DNA of 64,000 nucleotides from Streptomyces kurssanovii (GCF_014649695.1 NZ_BMTN01000013.1:1-64000), one strand, 5' to 3'. Positions 1 through 10,242 are shown, counted from the stretch's first letter. Made by a program: numbers and translations. Notes: generated from the sequence alone by a model not told the origin.

Positions 1-250
1 TTTGGCACACTGTTGAGTTCTCAAGGAACGGACGCTTCCTTTGTACTCACCCGCAGAACATTTCCTGGGGCTTTCCTCCGGGCGCTTCCCTTCGGTCTTG
101 CGTTTCCGACTCTATCAGACTCTTTCGTGTCCGATTCCCGGCCGGCGGGTTTTGCCTTTCAGTTCTCCGCTTTCGCGTTTCCCTTTCCGGCGACTCCGAC
201 TTTATCAGAAGTTCTGAGTCGGAATTCCCTGCCTCCTGCGGGCACCACAC
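1..250 (-). promoter_or_regulatory. rRNA operon leader and promoter zone (transcribed leftward)
   Basis: Read on the minus strand, positions 41-1 carry the motif CCTTGAGAACTCAACAGTG, which I recognise from Streptomyces 16S rRNA precursor leaders, just upstream of the RNase III stem and mature 16S. Two near-identical blocks, TTCTGATAAAGTCGG (minus strand of about 196-210) and GTCTGATAGAGTCGG (about 106-120), lie 90 bp apart and look like tandem rrn promoter -10 regions. The 16S gene itself would lie left of the window. What is seen is the motif and the duplicated promoter-like block; the rrn assignment rests on remembered leader sequences. Confidence 0.7.
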
Positions 251-301
251 AGCACGCATGAGTGTGCGGGGTTCCCGTTCGGGCGGAGACGTAAACGTAC
301 T

Positions 302-340
302 GGAGCGGAGCGCCCCGATGCAAATCGGGGGCTCCGCTCC
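302..340 (-). terminator. Terminator downstream of rnj
   Basis: Arms 302-311 plus 313-319 pair with 324-330 plus 331-340 around a GCAA loop, giving a 17-bp stem with one bulged base. It begins 22 bp beyond the rnj stop codon and separates rnj from the rRNA promoter zone. No U-tract follows, as is usual for Streptomyces terminators. Confidence 0.7.
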
Positions 341-362
341 GGAGTTGGTGGTGTCGGAGGCG

Positions 363-2048
363 TCAGACCTCGACGACGACCGGGAGGATCATCGGACGCC
401 GGCGGTAGGTGTCGGAGACCCACTTGCCCACCGTGCGACGCACGAGTTGCTGCAACTGGTGCGGCTCGGCGACGCCGTCGGAGGCCGCCTTGGCGATCGC
501 GTCCTCGATCTTCGGCATGACCGCCGAGAACGTCGAGTCCTCGATACCCGAGCCCCGCGCGTGGATGTTCGGTCCGCCCACGACCTTGCCCGTCGTGCTG
601 TCGACGACGAGGAAGACCGAGATGATGCCTTCCTCACCGAGGATGCGGCGGTCCTTGAGCGCGGGCTCCGTGACATCTCCGACGGAGAGACCGTCGACGT
701 ACACATAGCCGGCCTGGACCTTGCCGACGATCGTGGCCTTGCCGTCGATCAGGTCGACGACCACGCCGTCCTCGGCGATCACGATCCGGTCCTTGGGAAC
801 ACCGGTCAGGGCGCCAAGCTCCGCGTTGGCGCGCAGGTGGCGCCATTCGCCGTGGACGGGCATCAGGTTCTTCGGCTTGCAGATGTTGTAGAAGTACAGC
901 AGCTCACCGGCCGACGCGTGGCCCGAGACATGGACCTTGGCGTTGCCCTTGTGGACGACGTTCGCGCCCCAGCGGGTCAGGCCGTTGATCACGCGGTACA
1001 CCGCGTTCTCGTTACCCGGGATCAGGGACGAGGCCAGGATGACCGTGTCGCCCTGGACGATGCGGATCTGGTGATCGCGGTTGGCCATCCGAGAGAGAGC
1101 GGCCATCGGCTCCCCCTGGGAGCCGGTGCAGACGAGCACCACCTGGTGGTCGGGAAGATCGTCGAGTGTCTTCACGTCGACGACCAGGCCGGCCGGGACC
1201 CGCAGATACCCGAGGTCCCGGGCGATGCCCATGTTCCGGACCATCGAACGGCCGACGAAGGCCACGCGCCTGCCGTACTCGTGGGCGGCGTCGAGGATCT
1301 GCTGGATGCGGTGGACGTGGCTGGCGAAGCTGGCCACGATGATGCGCTTCTGCGCGTTGGCGAAGACCGTGCGCAGGACGTTCGAGATGTCGCGCTCGGG
1401 CGGGACGAATCCCGGGACCTCGGCGTTCGTCGAGTCGGAGAGCAGGAGGTCGATGCCCTCCTCGCTCAGCCGCGCGAAGGCGTGCAGGTCGGTGAGGCGC
1501 CGGTCCAGCGGAAGCTGGTCCATCTTGAAGTCACCGGTGTGGACGACCATGCCCGCGGGGGTGCGGATGGCGACCGCCAATGCGTCCGGGATGGAGTGGT
1601 TGACCGCGATGAACTCGCAGTCGAAGGGGCCGATGCGCTCGCGATGCCCCTCGGTCACCTCGAGGGTGTAGGGGCGGATGCGGTGCTCCTGGAGCTTGGC
1701 CTCGATCAGCGCGAGGGTCAGCTTGGAGCCGATCAGCGGGATGTCCGGCTTCAGCCGGAGCAGGAACGGGACACCGCCGATGTGGTCCTCGTGGCCGTGC
1801 GTGAGCACGATGCCGTCGATGTCGTCGAGGCGGTCCCTGATGGTGGTGAAGTCCGGCAGGATCAGGTCGATGCCGGGCTGCTCCTCCTCGGGGAAGAGGA
1901 CACCGCAGTCGACGATGAGCAGCCGCCCGCCGTATTCGAAGACGGTCATGTTGCGGCCGATCTCACCGAGACCGCCGAGCGGGGTGACGCGCAGGCCGCC
2001 CTTCGGCAGCTTGGGCGGCGCGCCGAGTTCAGGATGCGGATGACTCAA
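363..2048 (-). CDS. rnj: Ribonuclease J
   Basis: A 561-residue metallo-beta-lactamase/beta-CASP ribonuclease with 5'-3' exo- and endonucleolytic activity in mRNA turnover and rRNA maturation. The HGHEDH zinc motif lies near residue 70, followed by HTGDFKMD, a beta-CASP segment and a C-terminal domain ending in PVVVEV. I place the start at a TTG (2048): it gives MSHPHPELG, the N-terminus I remember for Streptomyces homologues, and has a GGTGAGGAGA ribosome-binding site just upstream. An upstream in-frame start at 2105 would translate through a large RNA hairpin and is less likely. It follows dapA in the same direction; the leader hairpin at 2063-2101 may control it. Confidence 0.95.
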   Translation of the reverse strand: MSHPHPELGAPPKLPKGGLRVTPLGGLGEIGRNMTVFEYGGRLLIVDCGVLFPEEEQPGIDLILPDFTTIRDRLDDIDGIVLTHGHEDHIGGVPFLLRLKPDIPLIGSKLTLALIEAKLQEHRIRPYTLEVTEGHRERIGPFDCEFIAVNHSIPDALAVAIRTPAGMVVHTGDFKMDQLPLDRRLTDLHAFARLSEEGIDLLLSDSTNAEVPGFVPPERDISNVLRTVFANAQKRIIVASFASHVHRIQQILDAAHEYGRRVAFVGRSMVRNMGIARDLGYLRVPAGLVVDVKTLDDLPDHQVVLVCTGSQGEPMAALSRMANRDHQIRIVQGDTVILASSLIPGNENAVYRVINGLTRWGANVVHKGNAKVHVSGHASAGELLYFYNICKPKNLMPVHGEWRHLRANAELGALTGVPKDRIVIAEDGVVVDLIDGKATIVGKVQAGYVYVDGLSVGDVTEPALKDRRILGEEGIISVFLVVDSTTGKVVGGPNIHARGSGIEDSTFSAVMPKIEDAIAKAASDGVAEPHQLQQLVRRTVGKWVSDTYRRRPMILPVVVEV

Positions 2049-2062
2049 AAGACTCTCCTCAC

Positions 2063-2101
2063 CATGTACGCCACCTGCCGCGGGGGCACGTGGCGTACAT
2101 G
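2063..2101 (-). promoter_or_regulatory. Leader hairpin immediately upstream of the rnj ribosome-binding site
   Basis: A perfect 12-bp inverted repeat (2063-2074 and 2090-2101, arm CATGTACGCCAC) with a 15-nt loop. On the transcript the 3' arm ends directly before the GGTGAGGAGA site of rnj. The position suggests control of rnj translation or mRNA decay. No function is shown by the sequence itself. Confidence 0.5.
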
Positions 2102-2145
2102 ACATTCGTGCACTTGCTGTTGTCTGTGGTCCGGCCGGGTCCGTC

Positions 2146-2167
2146 GGCCGACCGCTGTGGGTCGGCC
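2146..2167 (-). terminator. Weak hairpin after dapA
   Basis: An 8-bp stem (2146-2153 with 2160-2167, GGCCGACC) and 6-nt loop, 50 bp past the dapA stop codon. It could attenuate read-through from dapA into rnj, or be chance in GC-rich DNA. Confidence 0.35.
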
Positions 2168-2216
2168 CGTCTCGGTCTCGTCGGCCGGGATGCGTCTATT
2201 CAGTTGTGAAGTCTGT

Positions 2217-3116
2217 TCAGAGCTCTACCCCGCCGGCTGCCAGGTCGACCTTGAGCTGTGCGGTTTCTTCCGGCGAGAGCTCGACGAGGGGAAGCCGGAG
2301 CGGACCGGCGGGCAGGCCCTGGAGGGTCAGTGCCGCCTTGGTCGTGATGACGCCCTGGGTGCGGAACATGCCGGTGAACACCGGCAGCAGCTTCTGGTGG
2401 ATCTCCGTCGCCTTCTGGACGTCACCGCCGCGGTGGGCGTCGAGCAGCGCACGCAGCTCGGGCGTGACGACGTGGCCCACGACGGAGACGAAGCCGCAGG
2501 CGCCGACGGAGAGCAGCGGCAGGTTGAGCATGTCGTCGCCCGAGTACCAGGCGAGGCCGCTGCGGGCGATGGCCCAGCTGGCGCGGCCGAGGTCGCCCTT
2601 GGCGTCCTTGTTGGCGACGATCCGCGGGTGCTCGGAGAGACGGACGATCGTCTCCGTGTCGATGGGCACGCCGCTACGGCCGGGGATGTCGTACAGGATC
2701 ACGGGCAGCGCGGTCGCGTCCGCGATGGCCGTGAAGTGGCGGAGCAGGCCCTCCTGCGGGGGCTTGTTGTAGTACGGCGTGACCGCGAGCAGGCCGTGCG
2801 CGCCGGCGCGCTCGGCGGCGCGGGCGAGCTCGATGCTGTGGCGGGTGTCGTTGGTGCCGATACCGGCGACGACATGGGCCCGGTCTCCGACCGCCTCCAG
2901 CACTGCCCTTACGAGCTGGTCTTTCTCCGCGTCGCTGGTGGTGGGCGACTCGCCGGTGGTGCCGTTGACGACCAGACCGTCGTTGCCTGCGTCCACCAGA
3001 TGGGCCGCCAGCTGCTGGGCGCCCGCGAGATCAAGTGCGCCGTCCGCCGTGAAGGGCGTGACCATGGCGGTGAGGACCCGCCCGAAGGGGGTCTGCGGAG
3101 TGGAGATCGGAGCCAT
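2217..3116 (-). CDS. dapA: 4-hydroxy-tetrahydrodipicolinate synthase
   Basis: Condenses pyruvate with aspartate semialdehyde in lysine and meso/LL-diaminopimelate synthesis; soluble TIM-barrel enzyme of 299 residues, the normal family length. Visible features are the pyruvate-binding NGTTGES motif near residue 51, the TPYYNKP segment with the catalytic tyrosine, and NKDAKGD, whose first lysine occupies the Schiff-base position. The start is ATG at 3116. An alternative GTG nine bases upstream would add a TTA codon, rare in Streptomyces, so it is disfavoured. dapB lies 2.5 kb away, so two consecutive pathway steps are nearly linked. Streptomyces often has a second dapA copy, so essentiality cannot be assumed. 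Confidence 0.95.
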   Translation of the reverse strand: MAPISTPQTPFGRVLTAMVTPFTADGALDLAGAQQLAAHLVDAGNDGLVVNGTTGESPTTSDAEKDQLVRAVLEAVGDRAHVVAGIGTNDTRHSIELARAAERAGAHGLLAVTPYYNKPPQEGLLRHFTAIADATALPVILYDIPGRSGVPIDTETIVRLSEHPRIVANKDAKGDLGRASWAIARSGLAWYSGDDMLNLPLLSVGACGFVSVVGHVVTPELRALLDAHRGGDVQKATEIHQKLLPVFTGMFRTQGVITTKAALTLQGLPAGPLRLPLVELSPEETAQLKVDLAAGGVEL

Positions 3117-3189
3117 GGGTAACACGCTACTCGCTGCTCATCGCCGGATGCCCCCTTGGGGGCCGTGACGTACGACGTGGCATGCGGAG

Positions 3190-3227
3190 CCCGGCACTGC
3201 CTGCTCGGGGGTTCAAGCAGTGCCGGG
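3190..3227 (-). terminator. Terminator between thyX and dapA
   Basis: A perfect 11-bp stem (3190-3200 with 3217-3227, arm CCCGGCACTGC) and 16-nt loop, about 80 bp past the thyX stop. It should separate thyX from dapA. Confidence 0.75.
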
Positions 3228-3309
3228 TCCGTTTGATCAGCCTAGATGAACTTCTCGAAACGCCGCAATACGGACACCTCGTCCGGGCCCGCCGTACATG
3301 TGTGCCCTA

Positions 3310-4050
3310 CTACGGTGCGATGCGTCCGTTGGCGTTGAATGCGGCGTATGTGAGCGGCATGAGCTTCGCCCAGTGCTCTTCCATCTTCTCGCCGACCATT
3401 TCGATCTCACGCTGTGGGAAGGACGGGACCTTCGCCAGCTCGTGCTGGGTGCGCAGGCCGAGGAAGTGCATCAGCGAGCGGGCGTTGCACGTCGCGTACA
3501 TCGAGGAGTACATACCGACCGGCAGAACGGCCCGGGCCACCTCGCGGGCGACGCCGGCGTCGAGCATCGCGATGTAGTGCTCGTACGACCTTCGGTACGA
3601 GTCCTCCATGGCCTCGGTCACCACCTGGTGCTGCTTCGGGTCACCCTGGACGAACTCGTACTTGCCTGGGCGCCCTTGCTGGACGAGCTTCCGGTCCTCG
3701 CCCGGGACGTAGAAGACCGGCTCGAGCTGGCGGTAGCGACCTGACTCCTCGTTGTACGACCAGCCCACCCGGTGCCGCATGAACTCGCGGAAGACGAAGA
3801 TCGGGGCGCTGATGAAGAAGGTCATCGAGTTGTGCTCGAACGGGCTTCCGTGGCGGTCCCGCATCAGGTAGTTGATCAGGCCCTTGGAGCGCTCCGGGTC
3901 CTTCGAGAGCTCGTCGAGAGACTGCTCACCCGCGGTCGAGACACGAGCCGCCCACAGAACGTCCGAGTCGCCTGCAGTGTGCTTCACCAGTTCGACGGTG
4001 ACGTCGCTGCGGAACTTCGGTTTCTCAGTCTGAGCGGGTGTGTCGGTCAC
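3310..4050 (-). CDS. thyX: Flavin-dependent thymidylate synthase
   Basis: Makes dTMP from dUMP using methylenetetrahydrofolate, FAD and NADPH; cytoplasmic homotetramer. The 246-residue protein carries the ThyX signature RHRVGWSYNEESGRY near residue 92, matching the RHRxxSxxxxSxR class with one residue of variation, and a C-terminal TQHELAKVPSFPQREIE segment. It is monocistronic in appearance: a terminator follows and a divergent small gene precedes it across 154 bp. Start is ATG at 4050 (MTDTPAQ). Confidence 0.95.
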   Translation of the reverse strand: MTDTPAQTEKPKFRSDVTVELVKHTAGDSDVLWAARVSTAGEQSLDELSKDPERSKGLINYLMRDRHGSPFEHNSMTFFISAPIFVFREFMRHRVGWSYNEESGRYRQLEPVFYVPGEDRKLVQQGRPGKYEFVQGDPKQHQVVTEAMEDSYRRSYEHYIAMLDAGVAREVARAVLPVGMYSSMYATCNARSLMHFLGLRTQHELAKVPSFPQREIEMVGEKMEEHWAKLMPLTYAAFNANGRIAP

Positions 4051-4204
4051 CGACAGGTCCTTCCAATGGCTGCGCTCCGGGCGGCGCCCACTCTAGACCA
4101 CTTTTCGCAGGGCTCTTTGCGGGGAAAAGGGCACCAAGCAGCCCCTTCGTACGTCTGTATCTCTAGCAGTTGCATGCATCACGATCCCTACAGGAGAGTC
4201 ACCC

Positions 4205-4444
4205 ATGTTCCACCGGCGGGAAGCCGTCCCCTTCGCGTTCGTCGCCGAGGCCGATGCCTTCCGCAGTAACGTCACTCCCCCTCCCCCCGTCCGCCCCAGC
4301 CGCTCAGAGCTCGCGGGACGGGTTCTTGTCGGGCTGACCGTCATGGCCGGCCTGGTGGGGTCGCTGCTCTTCGGGCTGCCGGCGCTGGATGCGGGCAACG
4401 CGCCCTCGCATCCCAAGAAGTCCGAAGCGTCCCAGAGCCGCTGA
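4205..4444 (+). CDS. Small single-pass membrane protein
   Basis: A 79-residue protein with a hydrophilic N-terminus rich in proline and one hydrophobic segment (about residues 38-60, RVLVGLTVMAGLVGSLLFGL), then a short polar tail. The ATG is preceded by CAGGAGAG at good spacing. It is divergent from thyX and upstream of another small membrane gene. I do not recognise a function; its place beside thyX and dapA appears conserved in Streptomyces from memory. Confidence 0.75.
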   Translation: MFHRREAVPFAFVAEADAFRSNVTPPPPVRPSRSELAGRVLVGLTVMAGLVGSLLFGLPALDAGNAPSHPKKSEASQSR

Positions 4445-4451
4445 GGCCGTC

Positions 4452-4511
4452 GCCGTCGGGCGGCACGGAACGGCCCCCCACGGCCCCCTGGGGTGGTCGG
4501 CGCCCGACGGC
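4452..4511. terminator. Possible terminator between the two small membrane genes
   Basis: An 11-bp inverted repeat (4452-4462, GCCGTCGGGCG, with 4501-4511) encloses a GC-rich loop that can itself fold. It lies just past the 79-residue gene. Confidence 0.35.
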
Positions 4512-4568
4512 CTCGGTAGCCTCACCGGGCACAGCCCAACCGAGTGTGCTGGTGAGTGAGGATCAGTC

Positions 4569-5117
4569 GTGCCCCTGCCCTTTCTGACGGCCGACCGTGC
4601 TTTTGACACGCAAGAGGACGACGTCGCGCTGCCTTTCGACGATCACGACCAGTGGCGGCGTCCGTACCGACCCGGCCCATGGCGGGTCGGGGCCGCGGCC
4701 CTGCTGCTGCTGCTCGCCTCGTTCGTGCTGATCGCGGGCGTGATCATCGCCTTCGCGGGGGCCGTGCCGGGCGCCGGGGCGTGCTTCGTGCTCGGCCTCG
4801 CGGTGATCGCGGCCGCGCTGCGGCTGCTGCGCATGGGGGTCTGGGTCAGTCGGCACGGCCTGCGGCGCGTGGCCTTCTTCGCGACGACCACCGTCCCGTG
4901 GCGCCGTACCTCGGAACTGCGCACCGTGCAGCAGCCGGTGCGCTGGCTGGGCCTGCCCCGTACGGTGCAGGGCCAGGCGCTCGTGGCCGCCCGCCCGGGC
5001 GGGGAGCCGCTCACGCTGCTCACCGACCACAACGCCGACTTCCTGTCACGGACGGAAGCCTTCGACCGCGCGGCGGACACCGTGGAGGCGTGGGGCGCGG
5101 AGTACCGGGCCGGCTGA
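4569..5117 (+). CDS. Membrane protein with PH-like (bPH2/DUF304 type) domain
   Basis: A 182-residue protein with two hydrophobic helices (about residues 40-62 and 66-88) and a beta-rich C-terminal part (GVWVSRHGLRRVAFFATTTVPW onward) resembling bacterial PH-domain membrane proteins. The start is GTG at 4569 with GTGAGGATC upstream. It converges with the minus-strand TPR-like gene 37 bp away. Function unknown; the PH-like assignment is by pattern only. Confidence 0.75.
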   Translation: MPLPFLTADRAFDTQEDDVALPFDDHDQWRRPYRPGPWRVGAAALLLLLASFVLIAGVIIAFAGAVPGAGACFVLGLAVIAAALRLLRMGVWVSRHGLRRVAFFATTTVPWRRTSELRTVQQPVRWLGLPRTVQGQALVAARPGGEPLTLLTDHNADFLSRTEAFDRAADTVEAWGAEYRAG

Positions 5118-5154
5118 CCCTCCGCTTCCCCGCCGCCCCCTGCCGGCGCCGGAT

Positions 5155-5607
5155 TCAGTTCGGGACGGGCCTGCCGTCGTGCAGCGCGATCGCGCGCTGC
5201 ATCGCGCGGCGGGCCCGCGGTGTGTCACGGGCGTCGTGATAGGCGACGGCCAGCCGGAACCAGCAGCGCCAGTCGCCGGGCGAGTCCTCCGTCTCCGCGC
5301 GCCGCTTGGCGAACACGGCGTCCGCGGAGTCACGGTCGATGCGCCCGCCGGGCGTACGGACCAGCTCGTCGACGGGCAGCCCGCCCTCCGCCTCCAACTC
5401 GGCCGCCAGCTGGTTGGCGCGGTTGACGAAACGGGTGTTCATCCACAGGAACCAGACGCCGATCACCGGCAGGATCAGCACCGCGACACCGAAAGCGACG
5501 GTCAGCGCGGTGCCCTGCTTCAGCAGCATCACGCCCCGGCTGCCGACGAGGACGAAGTAGACGACCAGAACGGCAGCCGTGACGAAGTACGTGATCTTTG
5601 CGCGCAT
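5155..5607 (-). CDS. TPR-like membrane protein
   Basis: A 150-residue protein with two N-terminal transmembrane helices (about 5-28 and 35-57) and a soluble C-terminal region whose WFRLAVAYHDARDTPRARRAMQRAI segment looks like one tetratricopeptide-type helical hairpin. It begins 8 bp after the dapB stop codon, so it is probably cotranscribed with dapB. No catalytic motif is seen; function unknown. Confidence 0.8.
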   Translation of the reverse strand: MRAKITYFVTAAVLVVYFVLVGSRGVMLLKQGTALTVAFGVAVLILPVIGVWFLWMNTRFVNRANQLAAELEAEGGLPVDELVRTPGGRIDRDSADAVFAKRRAETEDSPGDWRCWFRLAVAYHDARDTPRARRAMQRAIALHDGRPVPN

Positions 5608-5615
5608 GGTCCGCT

Positions 5616-6386
<771 letters not shown>

Positions 6387-7766
6387 CTAGGAGACCGCTT
6401 CGTGGAGGCGGTCCGCCTGCTTGTCCTTGAGCGGGCCGATGACCGACAGCGACGGGCGCTGTCCAAGGACCTCTCCGGCCACCGCGCGCACCTCGTCGGG
6501 GGTGACGGCCGATATCCGGGCGAGCATCTCGTCGACCGACATCTGGGAGCCCCAGCACAGCTCGCTCTTGCCGATGCGGTTCATCAGCGCGCCGGTGTCC
6601 TCCAGGCCGAGGACCGTGGAGCCGGAGAGCTGCCCGATGGCGCGCTCGATCTCCTCGTCGGGCAGGCCGTCGGAGGCTACTCGGTCGAGCTCGTCGCGGC
6701 AGATCTTGAGCACGTCGTGGACCTGGCTGGGCCGGCAGCCCGCGTACACGCCGAAGAGGCCGGTGTCGGCGAAGCCGGACGTGTACGAGTACACGCTGTA
6801 GGCGAGGCCGCGCTTCTCCCTGACCTCCTGGAAGAGGCGGGACGACATGCCGCCGCCGAGCGCCGTGTTCAGGACGCCGAGCGCCCAGCGCCGGTCGTCG
6901 GTACGGGCGAGGCCCGGCATGCCGAGCACGACGTGCGCCTGCTCCGTCCTGCGGCTGATCACGTCGACCTTGCCCGCGGTGCGCAGCGCGCGGCTGCCGT
7001 CGCGGGGCGGCGTGGGTACGGCGTCCGTACGGGACAGTGCGCCGGCCTTGTCGAAGGCGCGGCGGACGTGGCGTACGACCGTGGCGTGGTCGATGTTGCC
7101 GGCGGCCGCGACGACGAGGCGGGTCGGGTCGTAGTGCTTCTTGTAGAAGCGCCGCACGCGGTCCGCGGTCAGGGCGTTCACGGTGTCGACGGTGCCGAGC
7201 ACCGGGCGGCCCAGGGGCGTGTCGCCGAACATGGTGTGCGCGAACAGATCGTGGACGCAGTCGCCGGGGTCGTCCTCGGTCATCGCGATCTCTTCGAGGA
7301 TGACCCCGCGCTCAGCGTCGACGTCGTCCTGAAGGATCAGCGAGCCGGTGAGCATGTCGCAGACCACGTCGATGGCGAGCGGCAGATCGGTGTCGAGCAC
7401 CCGTGCGTAGTAGCAGGTGTACTCCTTGGCCGTGAAGGCATTCATCTCGCCGCCGACCGCGTCGATCGCGGCGGAGATGTCGAGGGCGGACCGCTTGCGG
7501 GTGCCCTTGAACAGGAGGTGCTCGAGATAGTGCGTCGCGCCGCCGAGGGAGGGCGTCTCGTCGCGTGAGCCGACGTTCGCCCAGATGCCGAAGGTGGCGG
7601 ACCGTACGGAGGGCAGCGTCTCGGTGACGACGCGCAGACCGCCGGGGAGGGTGGTGCGCCGGACGGTGCCGATGCCGTCCTTGCCCTTGAGGAGGGTTTG
7701 GGTACGGGCGACGGCCCGCGCCTCCGAGGAGGTGCGGGCCGTCGCCTGTGAACTACGGGACGTCAC
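6387..7766 (-). CDS. M16 family zinc metalloprotease (processing-peptidase-like)
   Basis: A 459-residue peptidase of the M16B type. The inverted zinc motif HYLEH is at residues 79-83, with downstream glutamates ([12 protein letters not shown]) completing the site. The second half, containing [11 protein letters not shown] and [10 protein letters not shown], matches the inactive half-domain found in these proteins. The GTG start overlaps the pnp stop codon (GTGA, 7766-7763), implying translational coupling to polynucleotide phosphorylase. Cellular substrates are unknown; pnp-M16 adjacency is widespread in Gram-positives. Confidence 0.92.
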   Translation of the reverse strand: MTSRSSQATARTSSEARAVARTQTLLKGKDGIGTVRRTTLPGGLRVVTETLPSVRSATFGIWANVGSRDETPSLGGATHYLEHLLFKGTRKRSALDISAAIDAVGGEMNAFTAKEYTCYYARVLDTDLPLAIDVVCDMLTGSLILQDDVDAERGVILEEIAMTEDDPGDCVHDLFAHTMFGDTPLGRPVLGTVDTVNALTADRVRRFYKKHYDPTRLVVAAAGNIDHATVVRHVRRAFDKAGALSRTDAVPTPPRDGSRALRTAGKVDVISRRTEQAHVVLGMPGLARTDDRRWALGVLNTALGGGMSSRLFQEVREKRGLAYSVYSYTSGFADTGLFGVYAGCRPSQVHDVLKICRDELDRVASDGLPDEEIERAIGQLSGSTVLGLEDTGALMNRIGKSELCWGSQMSVDEMLARISAVTPDEVRAVAGEVLGQRPSLSVIGPLKDKQADRLHEAVS

Positions 7767-9979
7767 TTGGCAGCGTCGTCCTTCGTCTCGTCGCCCTCTT
7801 CGCCCTCGACCACGGGGATGAGGGAGAGCTTGCCGCGCGAGTCGATCTCGGCGATCTCGACCTGGACCTTGGAGCCCACGGCGAGCACGTCCTCGACGTT
7901 CTCCACGCGCTTGCCACCGGCGAGCTTGCGGATCTGTGAGATGTGCAGCAGGCCGTCCTTGCCCGGGAGCAGGGACACGAACGCACCGAAGGTCGTCGTT
8001 TTCACGACGGTGCCCAGGTAACGCTCGCCGACCTCCGGCATGGTCGGGTTGGCGATGCCGTTGATCGTGGCGCGGGCAGCCTCGGCGGCCGGGCCGTCGG
8101 CGGCACCGATGTAGATGGTGCCGTCGTCCTCGATCGTGATGTCGGCGCCGGTGTCCTCCTGGATCTGGTTGATCATCTTGCCCTTCGGGCCGATGACCTC
8201 ACCGATCTTGTCCACCGGGATCTTGACGGTGATGATGCGCGGCGCGTTCGGGGACATCTCGTCCGGAACGTCGATCGCCTCGTTCATCACGTCGAGGATG
8301 TGCAGACGCGCGTCACGGGCCTGCTTCAGCGCGGCGGCCAGGACCGAGGCGGGGATGCCGTCGAGCTTGGTGTCGAGCTGCAGCGCGGTGACGAAGGTCT
8401 TGGTGCCGGCGACCTTGAAGTCCATGTCGCCGAAGGCGTCCTCCGCACCGAGGATGTCGGTGAGGGCGACGTAGTGCGTCTCGCCGTCGATCTGCTCGGA
8501 GATCAGGCCCATGGCGATACCGGCGACGGGGGCCTTGAGCGGCACACCGGCGTTCAGCAGCGACATGGTGGAGGCGCAGACCGAGCCCATGGACGTCGAG
8601 CCGTTGGAGCCCAGCGCCTCGGAGACCTGGCGGATCGCGTAGGGGAACTCCTCGCGCGTCGGCAGCACCGGCACGATGGCGCGCTCGGCGAGCGCTCCGT
8701 GGCCGATCTCGCGGCGCTTGGGCGAGCCCACGCGGCCGGTCTCACCGACGGAGTACGGCGGGAAGTTGTAGTTGTGCATGTAGCGCTTGCGGGTCACCGG
8801 GGAGAGGGTGTCCAGCTGCTGCTCCATGCGGAGCATGTTCAGGGTGGTGACGCCCAGGATCTGGGTCTCGCCACGCTCGAACAGCGCGGAGCCGTGCACA
8901 CGCGGGATGGCCTCGACCTCGGCCGCGAGCGTACGGATGTCCGTGATGCCACGGCCGTCGATGCGGACCTTGTCCTTGATGATCCGCTCGCGGACCAGCT
9001 TCTTGGTCAGCGCGCGGTAGGCGCCCGAGATCTCCTTCTCGCGGCCTTCGAAGGCCGGGAGGAGCTTCTCGGCGGCGAGCTCCTTGATGCGGTCGAGCTC
9101 GGTCTCGCGCTCCTGCTTGCCGGCGATGGTCAGCGCCTGGGCGAGCTCGCTCTTGACTGCGGCGGTCAGCGCCTCCAGGACGTCGTCCTGGTAGTCGAGG
9201 AAGACCGGGAACTCGCCGGTGGGCTTGGCAGCCTTGGCGGCGAGGTCCGACTGCGCCTTGCAGAGGACCTTGATGAAGGGCTTCGCGGCCTCGAGACCCG
9301 CGGCGACGACCTCCTCGGTCGGCGCCTCGGCGCCGCCCTTGACGAGCTCGATCGTCTTCTCGGTGGCCTCGGCCTCGACCATCATGATCGCGACGTCGCC
9401 GTCCTCGAGGACGCGGCCGGCGACCACCATGTCGAAGACGGCGTCCTCGAGCTCGGTGTGCGTCGGGAACGCGACCCACTGGCCCTTGATCAGGGCGACA
9501 CGGGTGCCGCCGATCGGGCCGGAGAAGGGCAGGCCGGCCAGCTGCGTGGAGCAGGAGGCGGCGTTGATCGCGACCACGTCGTACAGGTGGTCGGGGTTGA
9601 GAGCCATGATCGTCTCGACGATCTGGATCTCGTTGCGCAGGCCCTTCTTGAAGGAGGGGCGCAGCGGGCGGTCGATCAGGCGGCAGGTGAGGATCGCGTC
9701 CTCGGAGGGCCGGCCCTCACGGCGGAAGAAGGAGCCGGGGATCTTGCCGGCTGCGTACATCCGCTCCTCGACGTCCACCGTGAGGGGGAAGAAGTCGAGC
9801 TGGTCCTTGGGCTTCTTCGAAGCGGTGGTGGCCGACAGCACCATGGTGTCGTCGTCCAGGTACGCCACGGCGGAACCGGCGGCCTGCTTGGCCAGGCGGC
9901 CCGTCTCAAAGCGGATGGTGCGGGTGCCGAAGGAGCCGTTGTCGATGACGGCCTCGGCGTAGTGGGTCTCGTTCTCCAC
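7763..9979 (-). CDS. pnp: Polyribonucleotide nucleotidyltransferase (PNPase)
   Basis: Phosphorolytic 3'-5' exoribonuclease that also makes 3' tails in Streptomyces, where it was earlier described as guanosine pentaphosphate synthetase (gpsI). The 738 residues show two RNase PH domains (about 15-230 and 330-550), a helical linker, a KH domain with [12 protein letters not shown] near residue 615, and a C-terminal S1 domain ([15 protein letters not shown]). The active-site region [23 protein letters not shown] is intact. Start ATG at 9979 ([10 protein letters not shown]). It lies downstream of rpsO behind a hairpin at 10206-10242. Confidence 0.97.
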   Translation of the reverse strand: MENETHYAEAVIDNGSFGTRTIRFETGRLAKQAAGSAVAYLDDDTMVLSATTASKKPKDQLDFFPLTVDVEERMYAAGKIPGSFFRREGRPSEDAILTCRLIDRPLRPSFKKGLRNEIQIVETIMALNPDHLYDVVAINAASCSTQLAGLPFSGPIGGTRVALIKGQWVAFPTHTELEDAVFDMVVAGRVLEDGDVAIMMVEAEATEKTIELVKGGAEAPTEEVVAAGLEAAKPFIKVLCKAQSDLAAKAAKPTGEFPVFLDYQDDVLEALTAAVKSELAQALTIAGKQERETELDRIKELAAEKLLPAFEGREKEISGAYRALTKKLVRERIIKDKVRIDGRGITDIRTLAAEVEAIPRVHGSALFERGETQILGVTTLNMLRMEQQLDTLSPVTRKRYMHNYNFPPYSVGETGRVGSPKRREIGHGALAERAIVPVLPTREEFPYAIRQVSEALGSNGSTSMGSVCASTMSLLNAGVPLKAPVAGIAMGLISEQIDGETHYVALTDILGAEDAFGDMDFKVAGTKTFVTALQLDTKLDGIPASVLAAALKQARDARLHILDVMNEAIDVPDEMSPNAPRIITVKIPVDKIGEVIGPKGKMINQIQEDTGADITIEDDGTIYIGAADGPAAEAARATINGIANPTMPEVGERYLGTVVKTTTFGAFVSLLPGKDGLLHISQIRKLAGGKRVENVEDVLAVGSKVQVEIAEIDSRGKLSLIPVVEGEEGDETKDDAAK

Positions 9980-10205
9980 TATGGGTTTCTCCTACGTGTT
10001 CGTCTTTTCGTCCGTCGGCCCGTGTGGCCGGGGACGGTGGTGGAGGAGAAGCGCCTTGGGTGCGGGCCGGTCTTCGATCGAAGCACCCGGGATGATGTCC
10101 GGGGGCCACTACCGAGGACCGGCGGCGAGCAGGCGGCTTCTCGCTCGTGGGATTGCGTCGTGCGACCAGACTAATTGGCGTCCGGCACATCGCGCACGTA
10201 CAGCA

Positions 10206-10242
10206 AAGGGAGCGGCCCCCTAAGAGTGGGAACCGCTCCCTT
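10206..10242 (-). terminator. rpsO-pnp intergenic hairpin
   Basis: A perfect 10-bp stem (10206-10215 and 10233-10242, AAGGGAGCGG) starting 10 bp past the rpsO stop. In Streptomyces and E. coli the rpsO-pnp spacer forms structured RNA, partial terminators and RNase III sites. Here it probably combines attenuation of pnp transcription with mRNA processing. Confidence 0.75.

Noticed and set aside
2049-2105. Longer rnj start at 2105
   Set aside because: It would place the coding region through the leader hairpin and loses the good ribosome-binding site at the TTG.
3117-3125. Upstream GTG start for dapA
   Set aside because: It would add a TTA codon, rare in Streptomyces, and the ATG at 3116 gives the usual N-terminus.
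7943-10174. 743-codon open frame antisense to pnp
   Set aside because: High-GC codon bias makes antisense frames open; the minus-strand PNPase is unambiguous.
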